Shown here in pieces: positions 14,406 to 24,043 of a stretch of DNA of 33,246 nt. The translations under genes were made by a program, and so were the position numbers. This stretch comes from Pediococcus claussenii ATCC BAA-344 (GTDB taxonomy: Bacteria > Bacillota > Bacilli > Lactobacillales > Lactobacillaceae). The DNA lies in assembly GCF_000237995.1 (NCBI RefSeq), contig NC_017019.1:1-33246 (forward strand), written 5' to 3'. Numbering within the stretch: position 1 is the stretch's first letter; each line of letters starts with the position of its first letter. The notes beneath the pieces were generated by a model. The model worked only from the letters and a program-made list of their open reading frames with translations. It had not been told where the DNA came from and made no database searches.

Positions 14406-15707
14406 ATGTTTTTTGATGATGAACCGCATGGCGTGTTCTTCTTAATCGATAACAAGTCCTTTTATGCTAGTTGCGAAGCCGTTTCCCGGGGGCTAAATCC
14501 CTTAAAAGTCCCATTGGTGGTCCTTAGTGAAGCTGAAAATACCAATGGCGGACTCATTTTAGCCACGTCACCCGAAGCTAAGCACTTATTTCATCTTAAA
14601 GCCAACGTCTCCCGTAAACGTGACTTACCCAATGACCCGAGGTTGTGGGTCGTGCCACCGCGCATGAACCTTTATATTCAACGTAATTTGCAGATCAATC
14701 AGATCTTTCATCAATTTACTACTGAAAAAGAGGTTTGGCCGTATTCAATTGATGAAAGCATTCTTGATATGACCCATACTTGGCGGCTGTTTGGCAATTC
14801 CGTTCGCGAAGTGGCACGCTTGATTCAAAAGACAGTTCGGCAAAAGCTAGGCTTGTATACCACCGTGGGAATTGGTGACAATCCGGTGCAAGCTAAATTA
14901 GCCTTAGACCTTTACGCTAAACATAATCATGAATTGATCGGTGAAATCCATTACGAAACTGTGCCAGATAAGATTTGGTCAATCAACGAATTAACGGACG
15001 TTTGGGGGATTGGCCCCCGTATGGCGAAACGTTTGAACCGCCTTCACATTCACAATATGTATGAGCTAGCCCATACCAACCCTTATTTACTCAAACAGCA
15101 GCTTGGCGTCATTGGTAGCCAGTTATTTGCTACGGCCTGGGGAATTGATCGCGCGCAAGTTACGGAACCAACTAAGGTTAAAGCAGCTAGCCTGGGTAAT
15201 TCGCAAGTATTGCCACGAGATTATTTTAACCAAGTCGAAATTGAAACCGTCATTAAAGAAATTGGGGAACAGGTGGCGGCGCGGCTTCGGCACCACCATA
15301 AACTGGCGGGGTGTCTATCGCTAAGCATTGGGTTTTCCTATGCCGCAGCTGAAGCAGATGGTCGCGGTGGCTTTAACCAGGCTTTAAAAATTGAACCAAC
15401 TAATGACAATCAAGTTTTGACGCAACAATTATTGTGGTTATTCCGTCAGAATTGGGACGGTCAAGCTGTCCGGAATATTGGTGTTTATAGCAGTAAACTA
15501 AGTGCCAACTCCGGCCAACAACTTAATTTATTTGAAACCCCGCGCAACCAAATTCGCCATAGCCGGTTAAACCAGGTGATTGATGAAATTCACCGGAAAT
15601 TTGGGTTCACCAAATTAGTTTACGCGACCAGTTTATTAAAGGGAGGCACCGCTATCAAGCGGGCTTCACTAGTGGGCGGACATAATGGAGGCAATAGCTA
15701 TGAATAG
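14406..15707 (+). CDS. umuC: Y-family DNA polymerase, UmuC/UvrX type
   Basis: 433 residues. It shows the Y-family palm pattern: FFLIDNKSFYASCEAVSRGL (metal Asp near residue 15, steric gate region), WPYSIDESILDM (catalytic Asp-Glu, about 112-122) and TVGIGDNPVQAKLALDLYAK, followed by a helix-hairpin-helix region (VWGIGPRMAKRL) and a little-finger domain. It performs error-prone translesion synthesis. QQLNLFE near residue 375 resembles a beta-clamp binding motif. It is preceded by a LexA-like box and overlaps the next gene by 8 bp. Plasmid copies of this operon are frequent in lactic acid bacteria and contribute to UV tolerance and mutation. Confidence 0.92.
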   Translation: MFFDDEPHGVFFLIDNKSFYASCEAVSRGLNPLKVPLVVLSEAENTNGGLILATSPEAKHLFHLKANVSRKRDLPNDPRLWVVPPRMNLYIQRNLQINQIFHQFTTEKEVWPYSIDESILDMTHTWRLFGNSVREVARLIQKTVRQKLGLYTTVGIGDNPVQAKLALDLYAKHNHELIGEIHYETVPDKIWSINELTDVWGIGPRMAKRLNRLHIHNMYELAHTNPYLLKQQLGVIGSQLFATAWGIDRAQVTEPTKVKAASLGNSQVLPRDYFNQVEIETVIKEIGEQVAARLRHHHKLAGCLSLSIGFSYAAAEADGRGGFNQALKIEPTNDNQVLTQQLLWLFRQNWDGQAVRNIGVYSSKLSANSGQQLNLFETPRNQIRHSRLNQVIDEIHRKFGFTKLVYATSLLKGGTAIKRASLVGGHNGGNSYE

Positions 15708-16020
15708 CGATATAGAGATTATTAAGGGGCGGTTAACCCTATTGTTTAAGCGGCGTCCCAAAACCCGCTATTGGTTAATGTTGACTAATGATACCTACGA
15801 TCAGACCTATAATCTGTTTTTTAACAGTCAACGGGCTAATGAGCGCTTGCAATCCGTTCCCTTACATAAATTAGCACACTATGATTTAGCTGATTTAGAA
15901 AAGCTGTTAAAAGCATTACGACAAGATATAAAACTAACAATCGAATTTGTTGGCTTTACTGGGGAACGCTGGCCGGCAAGCCAAAAGCTGATTCAAAGAA
16001 AGCGGGTACCACTTGAATAA
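15700..16020 (+). CDS. Conserved small protein of the umuC operon
   Basis: 106 residues from ATG 15700, set by GGAGGCAATAGCT directly before it; the in-frame ATG at 15685 is part of that site. The protein is basic, soluble, without recognisable catalytic motif (RRPKTRYWLMLTNDTYDQTY, LHKLAHYDLADLEKLLKAL). It overlaps both neighbours, so the three genes are co-translated. A protein of this kind commonly lies between umuC and yolD in lactobacilli; its function is not known. Confidence 0.75.
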   Translation: MNSDIEIIKGRLTLLFKRRPKTRYWLMLTNDTYDQTYNLFFNSQRANERLQSVPLHKLAHYDLADLEKLLKALRQDIKLTIEFVGFTGERWPASQKLIQRKRVPLE

Positions 16021-16399
16021 CCAAGAATTTGACTTAGACACGGTTAAGCATTTTTTTGAACATGATTATCATGACCGGGGCATGATGAAATGGCAGGGCT
16101 TCTATTTATCCGATCATACTGCCGCTTTAAACCAACAGAACCAGCAGTTGAATGAAATATACGTTCCACGACCTCAACAATCCTTAGCAGTAATTACCGA
16201 GGTATTGGCGGACGCATATCAGCGTCAGCAACCAGTGACCATTCAATTAAAAACGGTTGACCAAAACAACCGTCATTTGCCAGATATCACCACCTTGATC
16301 CATGGCTACAATGCCAATGATATTGTGATTGACGCTGATCGGTTTATCCCACTACAAGAAATTCGCAATGTGTCCTTTAAAAATACGGAGAAGCTATAA
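16013..16399 (+). CDS. YolD-like protein
   Basis: 128 residues from TTG 16013, overlapping the previous gene by 8 bp. HDYHDRGMMKWQGFYLSDHT is the YolD-family signature (DRGMxKW). In Bacillus, YolD/YqjX proteins are encoded with UvrX/YqjW-type polymerases and are thought to act as UmuD-like partners. The TTG start with a weak ribosome binding site suggests production by coupling. It ends in a strong terminator. Confidence 0.8.
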   Translation: MNNQEFDLDTVKHFFEHDYHDRGMMKWQGFYLSDHTAALNQQNQQLNEIYVPRPQQSLAVITEVLADAYQRQQPVTIQLKTVDQNNRHLPDITTLIHGYNANDIVIDADRFIPLQEIRNVSFKNTEKL

Positions 16400-16421
16400 A
16401 GTTCTAGCTCTCCGTATTTTT
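16379..16421 (+). terminator. Terminator of the umuC operon
   Basis: AAATACGGAG-AGCT arms around ATAAAGTTCT, followed by a T-run. It overlaps the last codons of the YolD-like gene. Confidence 0.85.
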
Positions 16422-16525
16422 CTTAACACTTTATTTGCTAGGCTTCGTCTTACACCGGTAATGAGTCGATACCCTAATAACCTAACACTTCATATACAGA
16501 ATGTGACTAATCAATACTAATTTTT

Positions 16526-17263
16526 TTAATTGAACGGCCACCACAGAAATCGTTTAGTAATCCGTCTTTCTGCATGAACATCGTAAGCTACATAATGATT
16601 CCCAGTTTGTTCACGCATCATTAGAGGAATTTGCGCACGAGAGACTAGACGAACATTTGAAACATAGGAGCCTTTATGAGCAACAAGTGCCCAACGCTGT
16701 TTAGAACTATATTGTCCGGTATAAAACTTTAGCCAACTACCACTCCCAAAAGGATCATCAGCTACAAACGCATCAACTTGCTGCGGGGTTTTAACAGCAG
16801 CAACATGTTTATTTTTACCATCACTATCAATGATAGTTGTCTTTTCTCTCTTCTCTGGAACCTGGTTAGGTAGTACCGCATAACCATATTGAACTCTTAA
16901 AAAAGGATTGAAACGATCAATCCATTCATTTTGGCTAGCACGTCCGTATCCTAATACACTTAACCATAAAAATATAAGAATAAAGATCGCTGAAACAATC
17001 ATCAAATAGCGTTTATACTTGTCTTTGTCTCGTACGTCCTGACTAATTTTGTTAACCATCAAATTTCCATCACCTTTAAGTAAAATATCTAGAGGAACAG
17101 CTAAAAATTCACTTAAATTTACTAATGTGTCTAAATTTGGATAACTTAAATTGTTTTCCCAGCGTGATAGCGTTTGACGTGTCACATGTAATTTATCAGC
17201 CAATTGTTGTTGGGTTAAGTGCAGTTCTTTTCTTCTTTTTCGTAACACATTAGCAAATTGCAA
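16526..17263 (-). CDS. Membrane-anchored XRE-family regulator
   Basis: 245 residues. The N-terminal Cro/CI-type helix-turn-helix (LTQQQLADKLHVTRQTLSRW, about residues 16-35) is followed by one membrane helix (about 83-105, MIVSAIFILIFLWLSVLGY) and an outside domain of about 140 residues without a known motif. It starts at TTG 17263, nine bases after AAGGAGG. A regulator held in the membrane with an outer domain could sense an envelope or peptide signal. Its own promoter region has a perfect dyad, suggesting autoregulation. No obvious target gene lies beside it. Confidence 0.8.
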   Translation of the reverse strand: MQFANVLRKRRKELHLTQQQLADKLHVTRQTLSRWENNLSYPNLDTLVNLSEFLAVPLDILLKGDGNLMVNKISQDVRDKDKYKRYLMIVSAIFILIFLWLSVLGYGRASQNEWIDRFNPFLRVQYGYAVLPNQVPEKREKTTIIDSDGKNKHVAAVKTPQQVDAFVADDPFGSGSWLKFYTGQYSSKQRWALVAHKGSYVSNVRLVSRAQIPLMMREQTGNHYVAYDVHAERRITKRFLWWPFN

Positions 17264-17301
17264 TTTAATAGTCCTCCTTAACTTTTAAGATAGCAGAAAT
17301 C

Positions 17302-17338
17302 TCATGAATGTAACGCAATTACCATGTTACATTCATGA
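17302..17338. promoter_or_regulatory. Operator-like perfect dyad before the XRE gene
   Basis: TCATGAATGTAAC (17302-17314) and GTTACATTCATGA (17326-17338) are exact reverse complements with 11 bp between. On the minus strand the second arm carries a -35-like GTTACA about 16 bp before TATCTT, so a bound repressor would cover the promoter. Confidence 0.65.
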
Positions 17339-17361
17339 TTATTCGATCTTAATCGAGAAAA

Positions 17362-17739
17362 AATTGGCTTTTAACGCCAATTGAGCTTAATTTGATGTGT
17401 TTATTAGTAGCTTGAAAATATTTTTTCTCTGGTGTTATTTTCAAATTCTGTTTCGTGAATGTTTTAATTTGCTTTTGTTATATTAGTTATATTGTTGATA
17501 AGATTGAATGTCATCTTATTCAGATAAGAGCGAGACATACCGCAAGCAAGAACATTGCGATATATTTTTTTTAATTTACATTATGAGGTTCATATTAAAT
17601 TTATTGGAACAGAGGTTTCGAATTTAATGGTTAGCTCAATATTAGTTTCCTATTTTTTAGTTGTTTATCTTTTTCAGCTTTATTCTATCCCAGCTATATT
17701 AAATTATGAAGCCTAAACGCCAATTGGTTCGCGTATAAT
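17362..17739. other. Non-coding AT-rich stretch before hsdR
   Basis: No supported ORF. A small hairpin, AATTGGC/GCCAATT (17362-17382), is present, and its ACGCCAATTG recurs at 17718-17727. TATAAT at 17734-17739 is the likely hsdR -10, with no good -35. I see nothing else. Confidence 0.45.
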
Positions 17740-17777
17740 AAACTAGTGAGTAATTTAAAGGGGGAAGGACTATTTTT

Positions 17778-20700
17778 ATGTTGGAACTGTCATTTGAAAA
17801 AGAAGTTGTTAAAACCTTAACGACCGGAAGTAATCAATGGGTGGAACGAAAAGACCTGTATGGTGCGACGCCGGATCAATTATGGGCTAATTTTCGCGAT
17901 AAATTAAATAACAATAACTATGCTAAATTGCAGGGACACCCTTTAACTGATACCGAATTTAATCAGGTTAAACGGGCGATTGAGGTCCGGACACCTTACG
18001 AAGCAGCTAAGTTACTAGCCGCCGAAAATGGCATTGGCAAAGTTGAAGTTGAACGTGATGATGCTAAGCTGGGCACGGTGACGCTCGAGTTGTTTTGGAA
18101 AGCGGACGTTGCTGGCGGTAAATCTAGTTATGAAGTGGTACGGCAAGCAGTGCGACCACGGTTAGCTGGTACTCAAGATGTCGATCCTGATCGCCGTTTT
18201 GACGTAACCCTATTGATTAATGGGTTACCCTTAATTCAATTGGAACTAAAAAAAGCCACGGTCGAACTTAACCAGGCTTTTAATCAAATTGAAAAATACG
18301 CGCAGGAAGGTAAATATACGGGAATTTACTCGCTGTTGCAAATGTTTGTGATTATGACGCCGGATAGTACGGCGTATTTTGCGAATGCCGAACCGGATCA
18401 TTTCAATAAAGCCTTTTTGTTCAATTGGCGAACGCGGGATAATCACCCCGTGGAAAACGGCTTAGCGTTTACGCGCCAAGTCCTTAATATTCCCATGGCC
18501 CACAAAATGGTCAGTGAATATACGGTCATCGACCAAGAACGTCAGAGCTTAATTCTCTTACGGCCTTATCAGATTTATGCGATTGAAGCCGTGATGCACC
18601 GGATTCATGACCATCAAGATGGCTTTGTTTGGCATACCACGGGTTCTGGTAAAACACTCACCTCATATAAAACCGCTAAATTAGCTGCGCAAGATCCCGG
18701 TGTCGATAAGGTCATCTTCTTAGTTGACCGGCGGGATTTAGACGAACAGACAACCAGCAACTTTAGTGCCTATGCCGCCAATGATGATATTGCCATTAAC
18801 GAAGCCCAAAACACCGGTGATTTAATGCGTAAATTGCAACAAAATGACGGTAAGGTCTTGGTCACCTCGATTCAAAAGCTCCATCGGGCGGTCAAAAAAA
18901 CGCAAGCCCAGCTGGCAACCGGTAAGCAATCCCGCTTTAGTAAAACTTTAAAGCAACGGGTGATCTTCTTTGTTGATGAAGCCCACCGGTCGCAATTTGG
19001 TAAGATGCAAAAGGAAATTCGGGCAGCGTTTGTCAATAGTAATTGGTATGGTTACACCGGCACCCCCATCTTTAATGAAAATAAGAAACAGCTCAAGGGT
19101 GATCTAGCGGTCACGACTGAGGAGCTATTTGGTAAAGTCTGTCACGTTTATAACTTGCGAGATGCCTTAGAGGACCAAGCCGTGTTACCGTTTAACGTCG
19201 AACATGTAACAACAATTGGCAAAGATACGTTAATAACCCGGGCCCTCGAGAAAGAAACCCAGCGCGTCAAAGCACGTCGCGATAAGCAAGGCCGCCTGCT
19301 GAGTACAGCTGATGAAGCAAAAATTCAAGCCAAGATTCAAGCGATGTCAGTCAAGGACTTGGAAGAAACGTATTTAACTCCGGCTGACTTTGAGACCGAT
19401 GAACATATTAACCAAGTTGTTCAATATATTTTACAAAAAGGCCCGCGTAAAACGAGTTTGGGTCATGGCAACTACAATGCTATTTTGACCACCAGTTCCA
19501 TTGAAATGGCGCAACGCTATTATCAAGCCTTTAAAGCCGCTAAAAAGACTACTCACAATCAGCTAGATCCTGATTGGCCCCGGATTGCGATTACTTATTC
19601 ATTAAGTGAAAACGAAGATCAGAGTGCGCACAAACATGACCAAATGGCCACCATTTTAAAAGATTATAATCAGCAGTATCACACTAATTTTGATTTAGCC
19701 GATCTGAATCTCTATAACGAAGATGTCGCAAAACGGGCTGCTCGGCGTGAGGCGGTCTTTGCTCATTTACAAACGGATCAAGAAATAAATTTAGTGATTG
19801 TCGTACGCCGTTTATTAACAGGCTTTGATGCCCCTCGGCTAAACACGCTCTTTGTTGACCGCACCTTAGCCTATCAAGAACTTATTCAAGCCTACTCACG
19901 CACCAACCGGCTCCAAAACCGGGAATTAAAACAAGAAGGCCAAATTGTGACCTTTCGGGTGCCGGCAATCATGGAAGCTAATGAACGTGAAGCTTACAAG
20001 TTATATAGTGGCGAAGGCTCGTTTAATGTCATCATTCGTCCCACGTATCAGCAGGCCGTCTTAAAATTTCAAAAGGCCGTGGTCGATTTAAAAACCATTG
20101 CCCCGACGCCGACGGCGGCCGATGACCTGAAAGGAGCCACTGCTAAGGTACAGTTTGTGAAAGCCTTTCGCCAAGTGAATCAACAATTGAATTCCTTATC
20201 CATGTACAACGATTTCACTTGGGAGAACAGCGAAAAGACTTTTGGTATTGCTCAGCCCGAAGTAGAATCCTATACGGGTAAATATCTGCGGATTAAAGCG
20301 GCGGTTACTAACCAAGAGCCTGAGAAAGTCCCCGAAGAATTAGCTGCCTTAGACTTTTCCCTAGCCGTTGGTTCAGTCGTCTTGGTGGATTATGATTATT
20401 TGACGCAATTAATTCAAGATTGGATTGATGAACAGCAACGGTACTCGACGCCTGATCAAGCCCAAGCGCATATGACAGATTACCTGCAAAACAGTGCCAA
20501 AGTACAGGCTAGTTTGAATAAATTAGCGGAAACGCAACCGCAACAGGCTCAATTAATTCGCGAAGCCATGCCCTATATTGAGCAACAAATGCAACAGTCT
20601 CAGCAACAGAGTGACCAAAATAAAGCGCCAGTAGCGTTGAATGCTCGGGAGTTGGTGGCTGATTATGCCCAGAGACAATTGGTCAAAAAAACGTCGGTAT

Positions 20701-20945
20701 TCGCCCACATGTGGGGCTTAGATCAAACAGCCCTATTGCGGGTGGCGCGTGAACACACCGTGGGTACCGATGAATGGCATCATGAACAAGAATTAACGCA
20801 GTCAGCGAATTTAGCAGCGGCCTTACAAGCTCAAACTGCCACTGGGCCGAAGATTCCAGCTGTTTTGCCACTATACCGGATTAAGTCCCAGGCCGCTTGG
20901 CGGCAGTTTATTGAACACGATTTAGCAATCTATTTACAAAAATAA
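17778..20945 (+). CDS. hsdR: Type I restriction enzyme, HsdR subunit
   Basis: 1055 residues, full length for the family. The nuclease domain carries RRFDVTLLINGLPLIQLELKK (about residues 139-160), the Asp...Glu-x-Lys pattern of type I endonucleases. The translocase follows with HTTGSGKT (about 285-292), FLVDRRDL and VDEAHRS (about 398-404), then helicase motifs including VVRRLLTGFDAPRLN and the AYSRTNR block. HsdR cleaves DNA after ATP-driven translocation, in complex with HsdM and HsdS. GGGGGAAGGA precedes the ATG. It is followed after 13 bp by hsdM. The gene is intact even though hsdM is out of frame. Confidence 0.95.
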   Translation: MLELSFEKEVVKTLTTGSNQWVERKDLYGATPDQLWANFRDKLNNNNYAKLQGHPLTDTEFNQVKRAIEVRTPYEAAKLLAAENGIGKVEVERDDAKLGTVTLELFWKADVAGGKSSYEVVRQAVRPRLAGTQDVDPDRRFDVTLLINGLPLIQLELKKATVELNQAFNQIEKYAQEGKYTGIYSLLQMFVIMTPDSTAYFANAEPDHFNKAFLFNWRTRDNHPVENGLAFTRQVLNIPMAHKMVSEYTVIDQERQSLILLRPYQIYAIEAVMHRIHDHQDGFVWHTTGSGKTLTSYKTAKLAAQDPGVDKVIFLVDRRDLDEQTTSNFSAYAANDDIAINEAQNTGDLMRKLQQNDGKVLVTSIQKLHRAVKKTQAQLATGKQSRFSKTLKQRVIFFVDEAHRSQFGKMQKEIRAAFVNSNWYGYTGTPIFNENKKQLKGDLAVTTEELFGKVCHVYNLRDALEDQAVLPFNVEHVTTIGKDTLITRALEKETQRVKARRDKQGRLLSTADEAKIQAKIQAMSVKDLEETYLTPADFETDEHINQVVQYILQKGPRKTSLGHGNYNAILTTSSIEMAQRYYQAFKAAKKTTHNQLDPDWPRIAITYSLSENEDQSAHKHDQMATILKDYNQQYHTNFDLADLNLYNEDVAKRAARREAVFAHLQTDQEINLVIVVRRLLTGFDAPRLNTLFVDRTLAYQELIQAYSRTNRLQNRELKQEGQIVTFRVPAIMEANEREAYKLYSGEGSFNVIIRPTYQQAVLKFQKAVVDLKTIAPTPTAADDLKGATAKVQFVKAFRQVNQQLNSLSMYNDFTWENSEKTFGIAQPEVESYTGKYLRIKAAVTNQEPEKVPEELAALDFSLAVGSVVLVDYDYLTQLIQDWIDEQQRYSTPDQAQAHMTDYLQNSAKVQASLNKLAETQPQQAQLIREAMPYIEQQMQQSQQQSDQNKAPVALNARELVADYAQRQLVKKTSVFAHMWGLDQTALLRVAREHTVGTDEWHHEQELTQSANLAAALQAQTATGPKIPAVLPLYRIKSQAAWRQFIEHDLAIYLQK

Positions 20946-20958
20946 GTGAGGTTAAACA

Positions 20959-22583
20959 ATGTCAGAAAAAACAATGCAAGCTAGTCAACTTGAAAGTGCC
21001 CTATGGAATGCGGCCGATGTCTTACGCGGGAAAATGGACGCCTCTGAATATAAAAATTATTTATTAGGGTTAATTTTTTATCGGTTTCTATCTGAGAAAA
21101 CCTTGACGACCTTTAGTGAATGGGCGGGTGAAACCGAAAATGTCACTCAGAAATATGCTCAGTATATGGATCCTCAGTTCGAGTTGGAAGGCGTCTCGGT
21201 GCAGCCCAGTTTAGTGGAGTATTTGCAAAACACGCTCGGCTATTTAATTCAACCACAAGCGTTGTACACCACCCTGATTGGCAAGATTCAAGCCCATACT
21301 TTTGCGTTAGACGATTTATCTCAAGCACTTCATGATCTGGAACAGTCGACACAAAATCTATCTTCAGCGCAAGACTTTTCGGGCTTGTTTGCCGATGTGG
21401 ATTTAAGTAGTAATAAATTAGGCAGTTCTTTACAACAACGGAACCAAACTATTAGTGATACTATGTTAGCTTTAAATGCGATTGATCTTATCCATCATCA
21501 AGGCGACGTCCTAGGTGACGCCTATGAATACTTAATCGCGCAATTTGCCAGTGATTCTGGTAAGAAGGCGGGTGAATTTTATACTCCACGGCAGGTGTCC
21601 GACATTATTGCCCAGATTGTGACTTATCAGCGCAATGCAGGTGACAAACAAGTTCGAACTATTTATGATCCAGCGGTTGGTTCCGGTTCACTGCTATTAA
21701 ATGTCGGACAGCACGTGCAAGACCCCAATTTAGTGAGTTATCACGGCCAAGAATTGAACACCACGACCTATAACCTGGCCCGTATGAACCTAATGTTACA
21801 TGGAGTCTCGTATGACGATATGCACTTACGCAATGGTGACACGTTAAGTAAAGATTGGCCGGTTGACGAACCTTACTTATTTGATGCGGTCGTCATGAAC
21901 CCGCCCTACTCGGCACACTGGGATAACAGTGATAAACGCTTGTCTGATCCCCGTTTCCGCGACTATGGCGTCTTACCACCTAAATCTAAAGCCGACTTTG
22001 CCTTTCTGCTACACGGCTTTTATCATCTGCAGGAACACGGGACTATGGGTATTGTCTTACCCCATGGCGTGTTATTTCGGGGGGGGCTAAGGAAGGCAAA
22101 ATTCGCCAAAAGCTCCTGCTGGATAACCGGATTGATGCCATTATTGGGCTACCCGCTAATATTTTTCATTCCACCAGTATTCCAACGTTGATCATGATTT
22201 TAAAGAAACACAAAACCACTGACGACGTCTTGTTTATTGATGCGTCCCGGGAATTTGAGAAGGACAAGAATCAAAATAAGCTAACGGCAGCCAATATTCA
22301 AAAAATTGTGACCACTTATCAAAACCGGCAAGATGTCGATAAATATGCTCATGTGGCCTCACCGGCGGAAATCAAGGAGAATGACTACAACTTAAATATT
22401 CCGCGCTACGTTGATACATTTGAACCGGAACCCGAGATTGATCTGAACCAGGTCAAAGCTGATCTAAAGCAACTGGACGAGGAAATCAGTCAGAATGAAC
22501 AAGCCTTTAATGAATTAGCTAGCCAGTTAGTGACCACCCAGGTGAATGACCAGTCAAAACCGGAGGCCCACAATGAAAGATGA
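20959..22583 (+). pseudogene. hsdM: Type I methyltransferase HsdM, frameshifted at a G8 run
   Basis: The first 374 codons are standard HsdM: an N-terminal helical domain (LWNAADVLRGKMDASEYKNY), FYTPRQV (about 207-213), the S-adenosylmethionine motif DPAVGSGSLLL (about 237-247) and the catalytic NPPYS (about 314-318). After GVLFRG the frame enters a run of eight G (22079-22086) and continues as nonsense to 22191. A different frame restores KEGKIRQKLLLDNRIDAIIG and continues to a normal end at 22583 (QSKPEAHNER). Six or nine G would give one reading frame of about 541 codons. As written, the product lacks the C-terminal region that contacts HsdS. It could be a sequencing slip, an inactivating mutation or a phase-variable tract. 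Confidence 0.85.
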
Positions 22584-23763
22584 CCAAGCTAAATATCCGC
22601 AATTAAGATTTAAAGGTTTCACTGATCCTTGGGAAAAGCGTACTTTAGGCCAAACTACAACCAAAGCCAAATCATACTCATTGTCACGCGATGTGGAACG
22701 TGATCATGAAACTGGATACCGTTATATCCATTATGGTGATATCCATACTGGAGTTGCTGATATTGTTACAGAGCACACCAAGTTGCCAAATATTGAACCA
22801 GCGAATTACGATGAACTCAGAGTTAATGACTTAGTAGTTGCTGACGCTTCTGAAGACTATCAGGGAATCGCTGAACCAGCTGCTGTTGTTGGTTTACCCA
22901 CGCACCTGGTGGCAGGGCTTCATACTATTACTCTGCGCCCCAGCTCTGCGAGCTCCCTGTATCTTTACTATCTTCTCCACACCGACTCTTTTAAACACTT
23001 CGGCTACCAAATGGGAACTGGATTAAAGGTGTTTGGAATTAGCTGGTCGAATCTTTCAAAATTCACCTTCATGATTCCTTCTCGACCAGAACAAGAAATG
23101 ATTGTTAAACTCATCGAATCCGTTGACAACCTGATCGCAGTCAACCAGCGTAAGTTAGCTAAGCTTAAGGAACTTAAACAGGGCTATTTGCAAAAAATGT
23201 TCCCCCAAAATGGGAGCAAGTTCCCGCAATTAAGATTTGCAGGGTTTGCTGACGCTTGGGAAGAGCGTAAGTTGGGAGATATTACTAAAATAAGCACCGG
23301 AAAATTAGATGCAAATGCAATGGTTGAAAATGGCAAGTATGATTTTTATACTTCTGGAATTAAAAAATATAGGATCGATGTAGCAGCGTTTGAAGGACCG
23401 TCCATTACAATTGCAGGTAATGGAGCAACAGTTGGATACATGCATTTAGCGGATAATAAGTTCAATGCCTATCAACGAACTTATGTGCTCCAAGAGTTTC
23501 TAGTAGATAGAAGTTTTATATTTTCAGAAATTGGAAATAAGCTGCCTAAAAAAATAAAACAGGAAGCTCGTACAGGAAATATTCCGTACATTGTTATGGA
23601 CATGTTGACTGAACTGAAGCTATCGATTCCTCAGAATAATTCAGAGCAACAAAAAATAGGTTCATTCTTTAAACAGCTAGATGACACTATCGATCTTCAT
23701 CAGCGTAAGCTTGAAAAACTCCAGGAACTAAAAAAAGGGTATCTACAAAAGATGTTTTGTTGA
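22573..23763 (+). CDS. hsdS: Type I specificity subunit HsdS
   Basis: 396 residues from ATG 22573, after CGGAGG; overlaps the hsdM frame by 11 bp. Two target-recognition domains are each followed by a conserved helix (LAKLKELKQGYLQKMF and LEKLQELKKGYLQKMF). Each domain also begins alike: YPQLRFKGFTDPWEKRTLG and FPQLRFAGFADAWEERKLG. The protein is thus two homologous halves, each reading one half of a split DNA site. The repeated DNA blocks (about 22592-22645 with 23224-23277; 23147 onward with 23702 onward) are natural places for domain exchange. The second half is more AT-rich than the first, hinting at a swapped domain. The recognition sequence cannot be read from the protein. Confidence 0.92.
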   Translation: MKDDQAKYPQLRFKGFTDPWEKRTLGQTTTKAKSYSLSRDVERDHETGYRYIHYGDIHTGVADIVTEHTKLPNIEPANYDELRVNDLVVADASEDYQGIAEPAAVVGLPTHLVAGLHTITLRPSSASSLYLYYLLHTDSFKHFGYQMGTGLKVFGISWSNLSKFTFMIPSRPEQEMIVKLIESVDNLIAVNQRKLAKLKELKQGYLQKMFPQNGSKFPQLRFAGFADAWEERKLGDITKISTGKLDANAMVENGKYDFYTSGIKKYRIDVAAFEGPSITIAGNGATVGYMHLADNKFNAYQRTYVLQEFLVDRSFIFSEIGNKLPKKIKQEARTGNIPYIVMDMLTELKLSIPQNNSEQQKIGSFFKQLDDTIDLHQRKLEKLQELKKGYLQKMFC

Positions 23764-23822
23764 TTCTTAATTTGATCAAATTTAGGATCCTATGAAACCC
23801 CATGACTTAATTTTTATTGTGC

Positions 23823-23851
23823 TTGGTCAACACTTAATTCACCTGTATAAT
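23823..23851 (+). promoter_or_regulatory. Toxin promoter, type I TA locus 2
   Basis: TTGGTC (23823-23828), a 17-bp spacer and TATAAT (23846-23851), the same architecture as at 13934. Confidence 0.7.
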
Positions 23852-23949
23852 GGATTACGCAGGAAGTTTTAAGGGCGGTGGCTGTCTTTTCCCTTGCGAG
23901 GTGAGGCCCATGGGAACATGGAATAATCTTCAGGAAGGTTTCACAGTCA

Positions 23950-24039
23950 ATGAGCGTCTTCCAGACACTCTCGTTGATGTTGCTGTTTGCAATGTTTATT
24001 TTAGCGTTGCTAACATACATCGACAAAAGGAACAAATAA
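23950..24039 (+). CDS. Small Fst/holin-like type I toxin 2
   Basis: 29 residues from ATG 23950, with AGGAAGG upstream. MSVFQTLSLMLLFAMFILAL then LTYIDKRNK is typical of the Fst/TxpA/holin-like toxins: one membrane helix and a short charged tail. The leader contains GGCGGTGGC (about 23875-23883), exactly complementary to GCCACCGCC near 24105, so the mRNA ends can pair, as in other type I toxins. It lies between hsdS and the mobilisation block and probably adds post-segregational stability. It is shorter than toxin 1 and fits the family length better. Confidence 0.8.
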   Translation: MSVFQTLSLMLLFAMFILALLTYIDKRNK

Positions 24040-24043
24040 AAAA

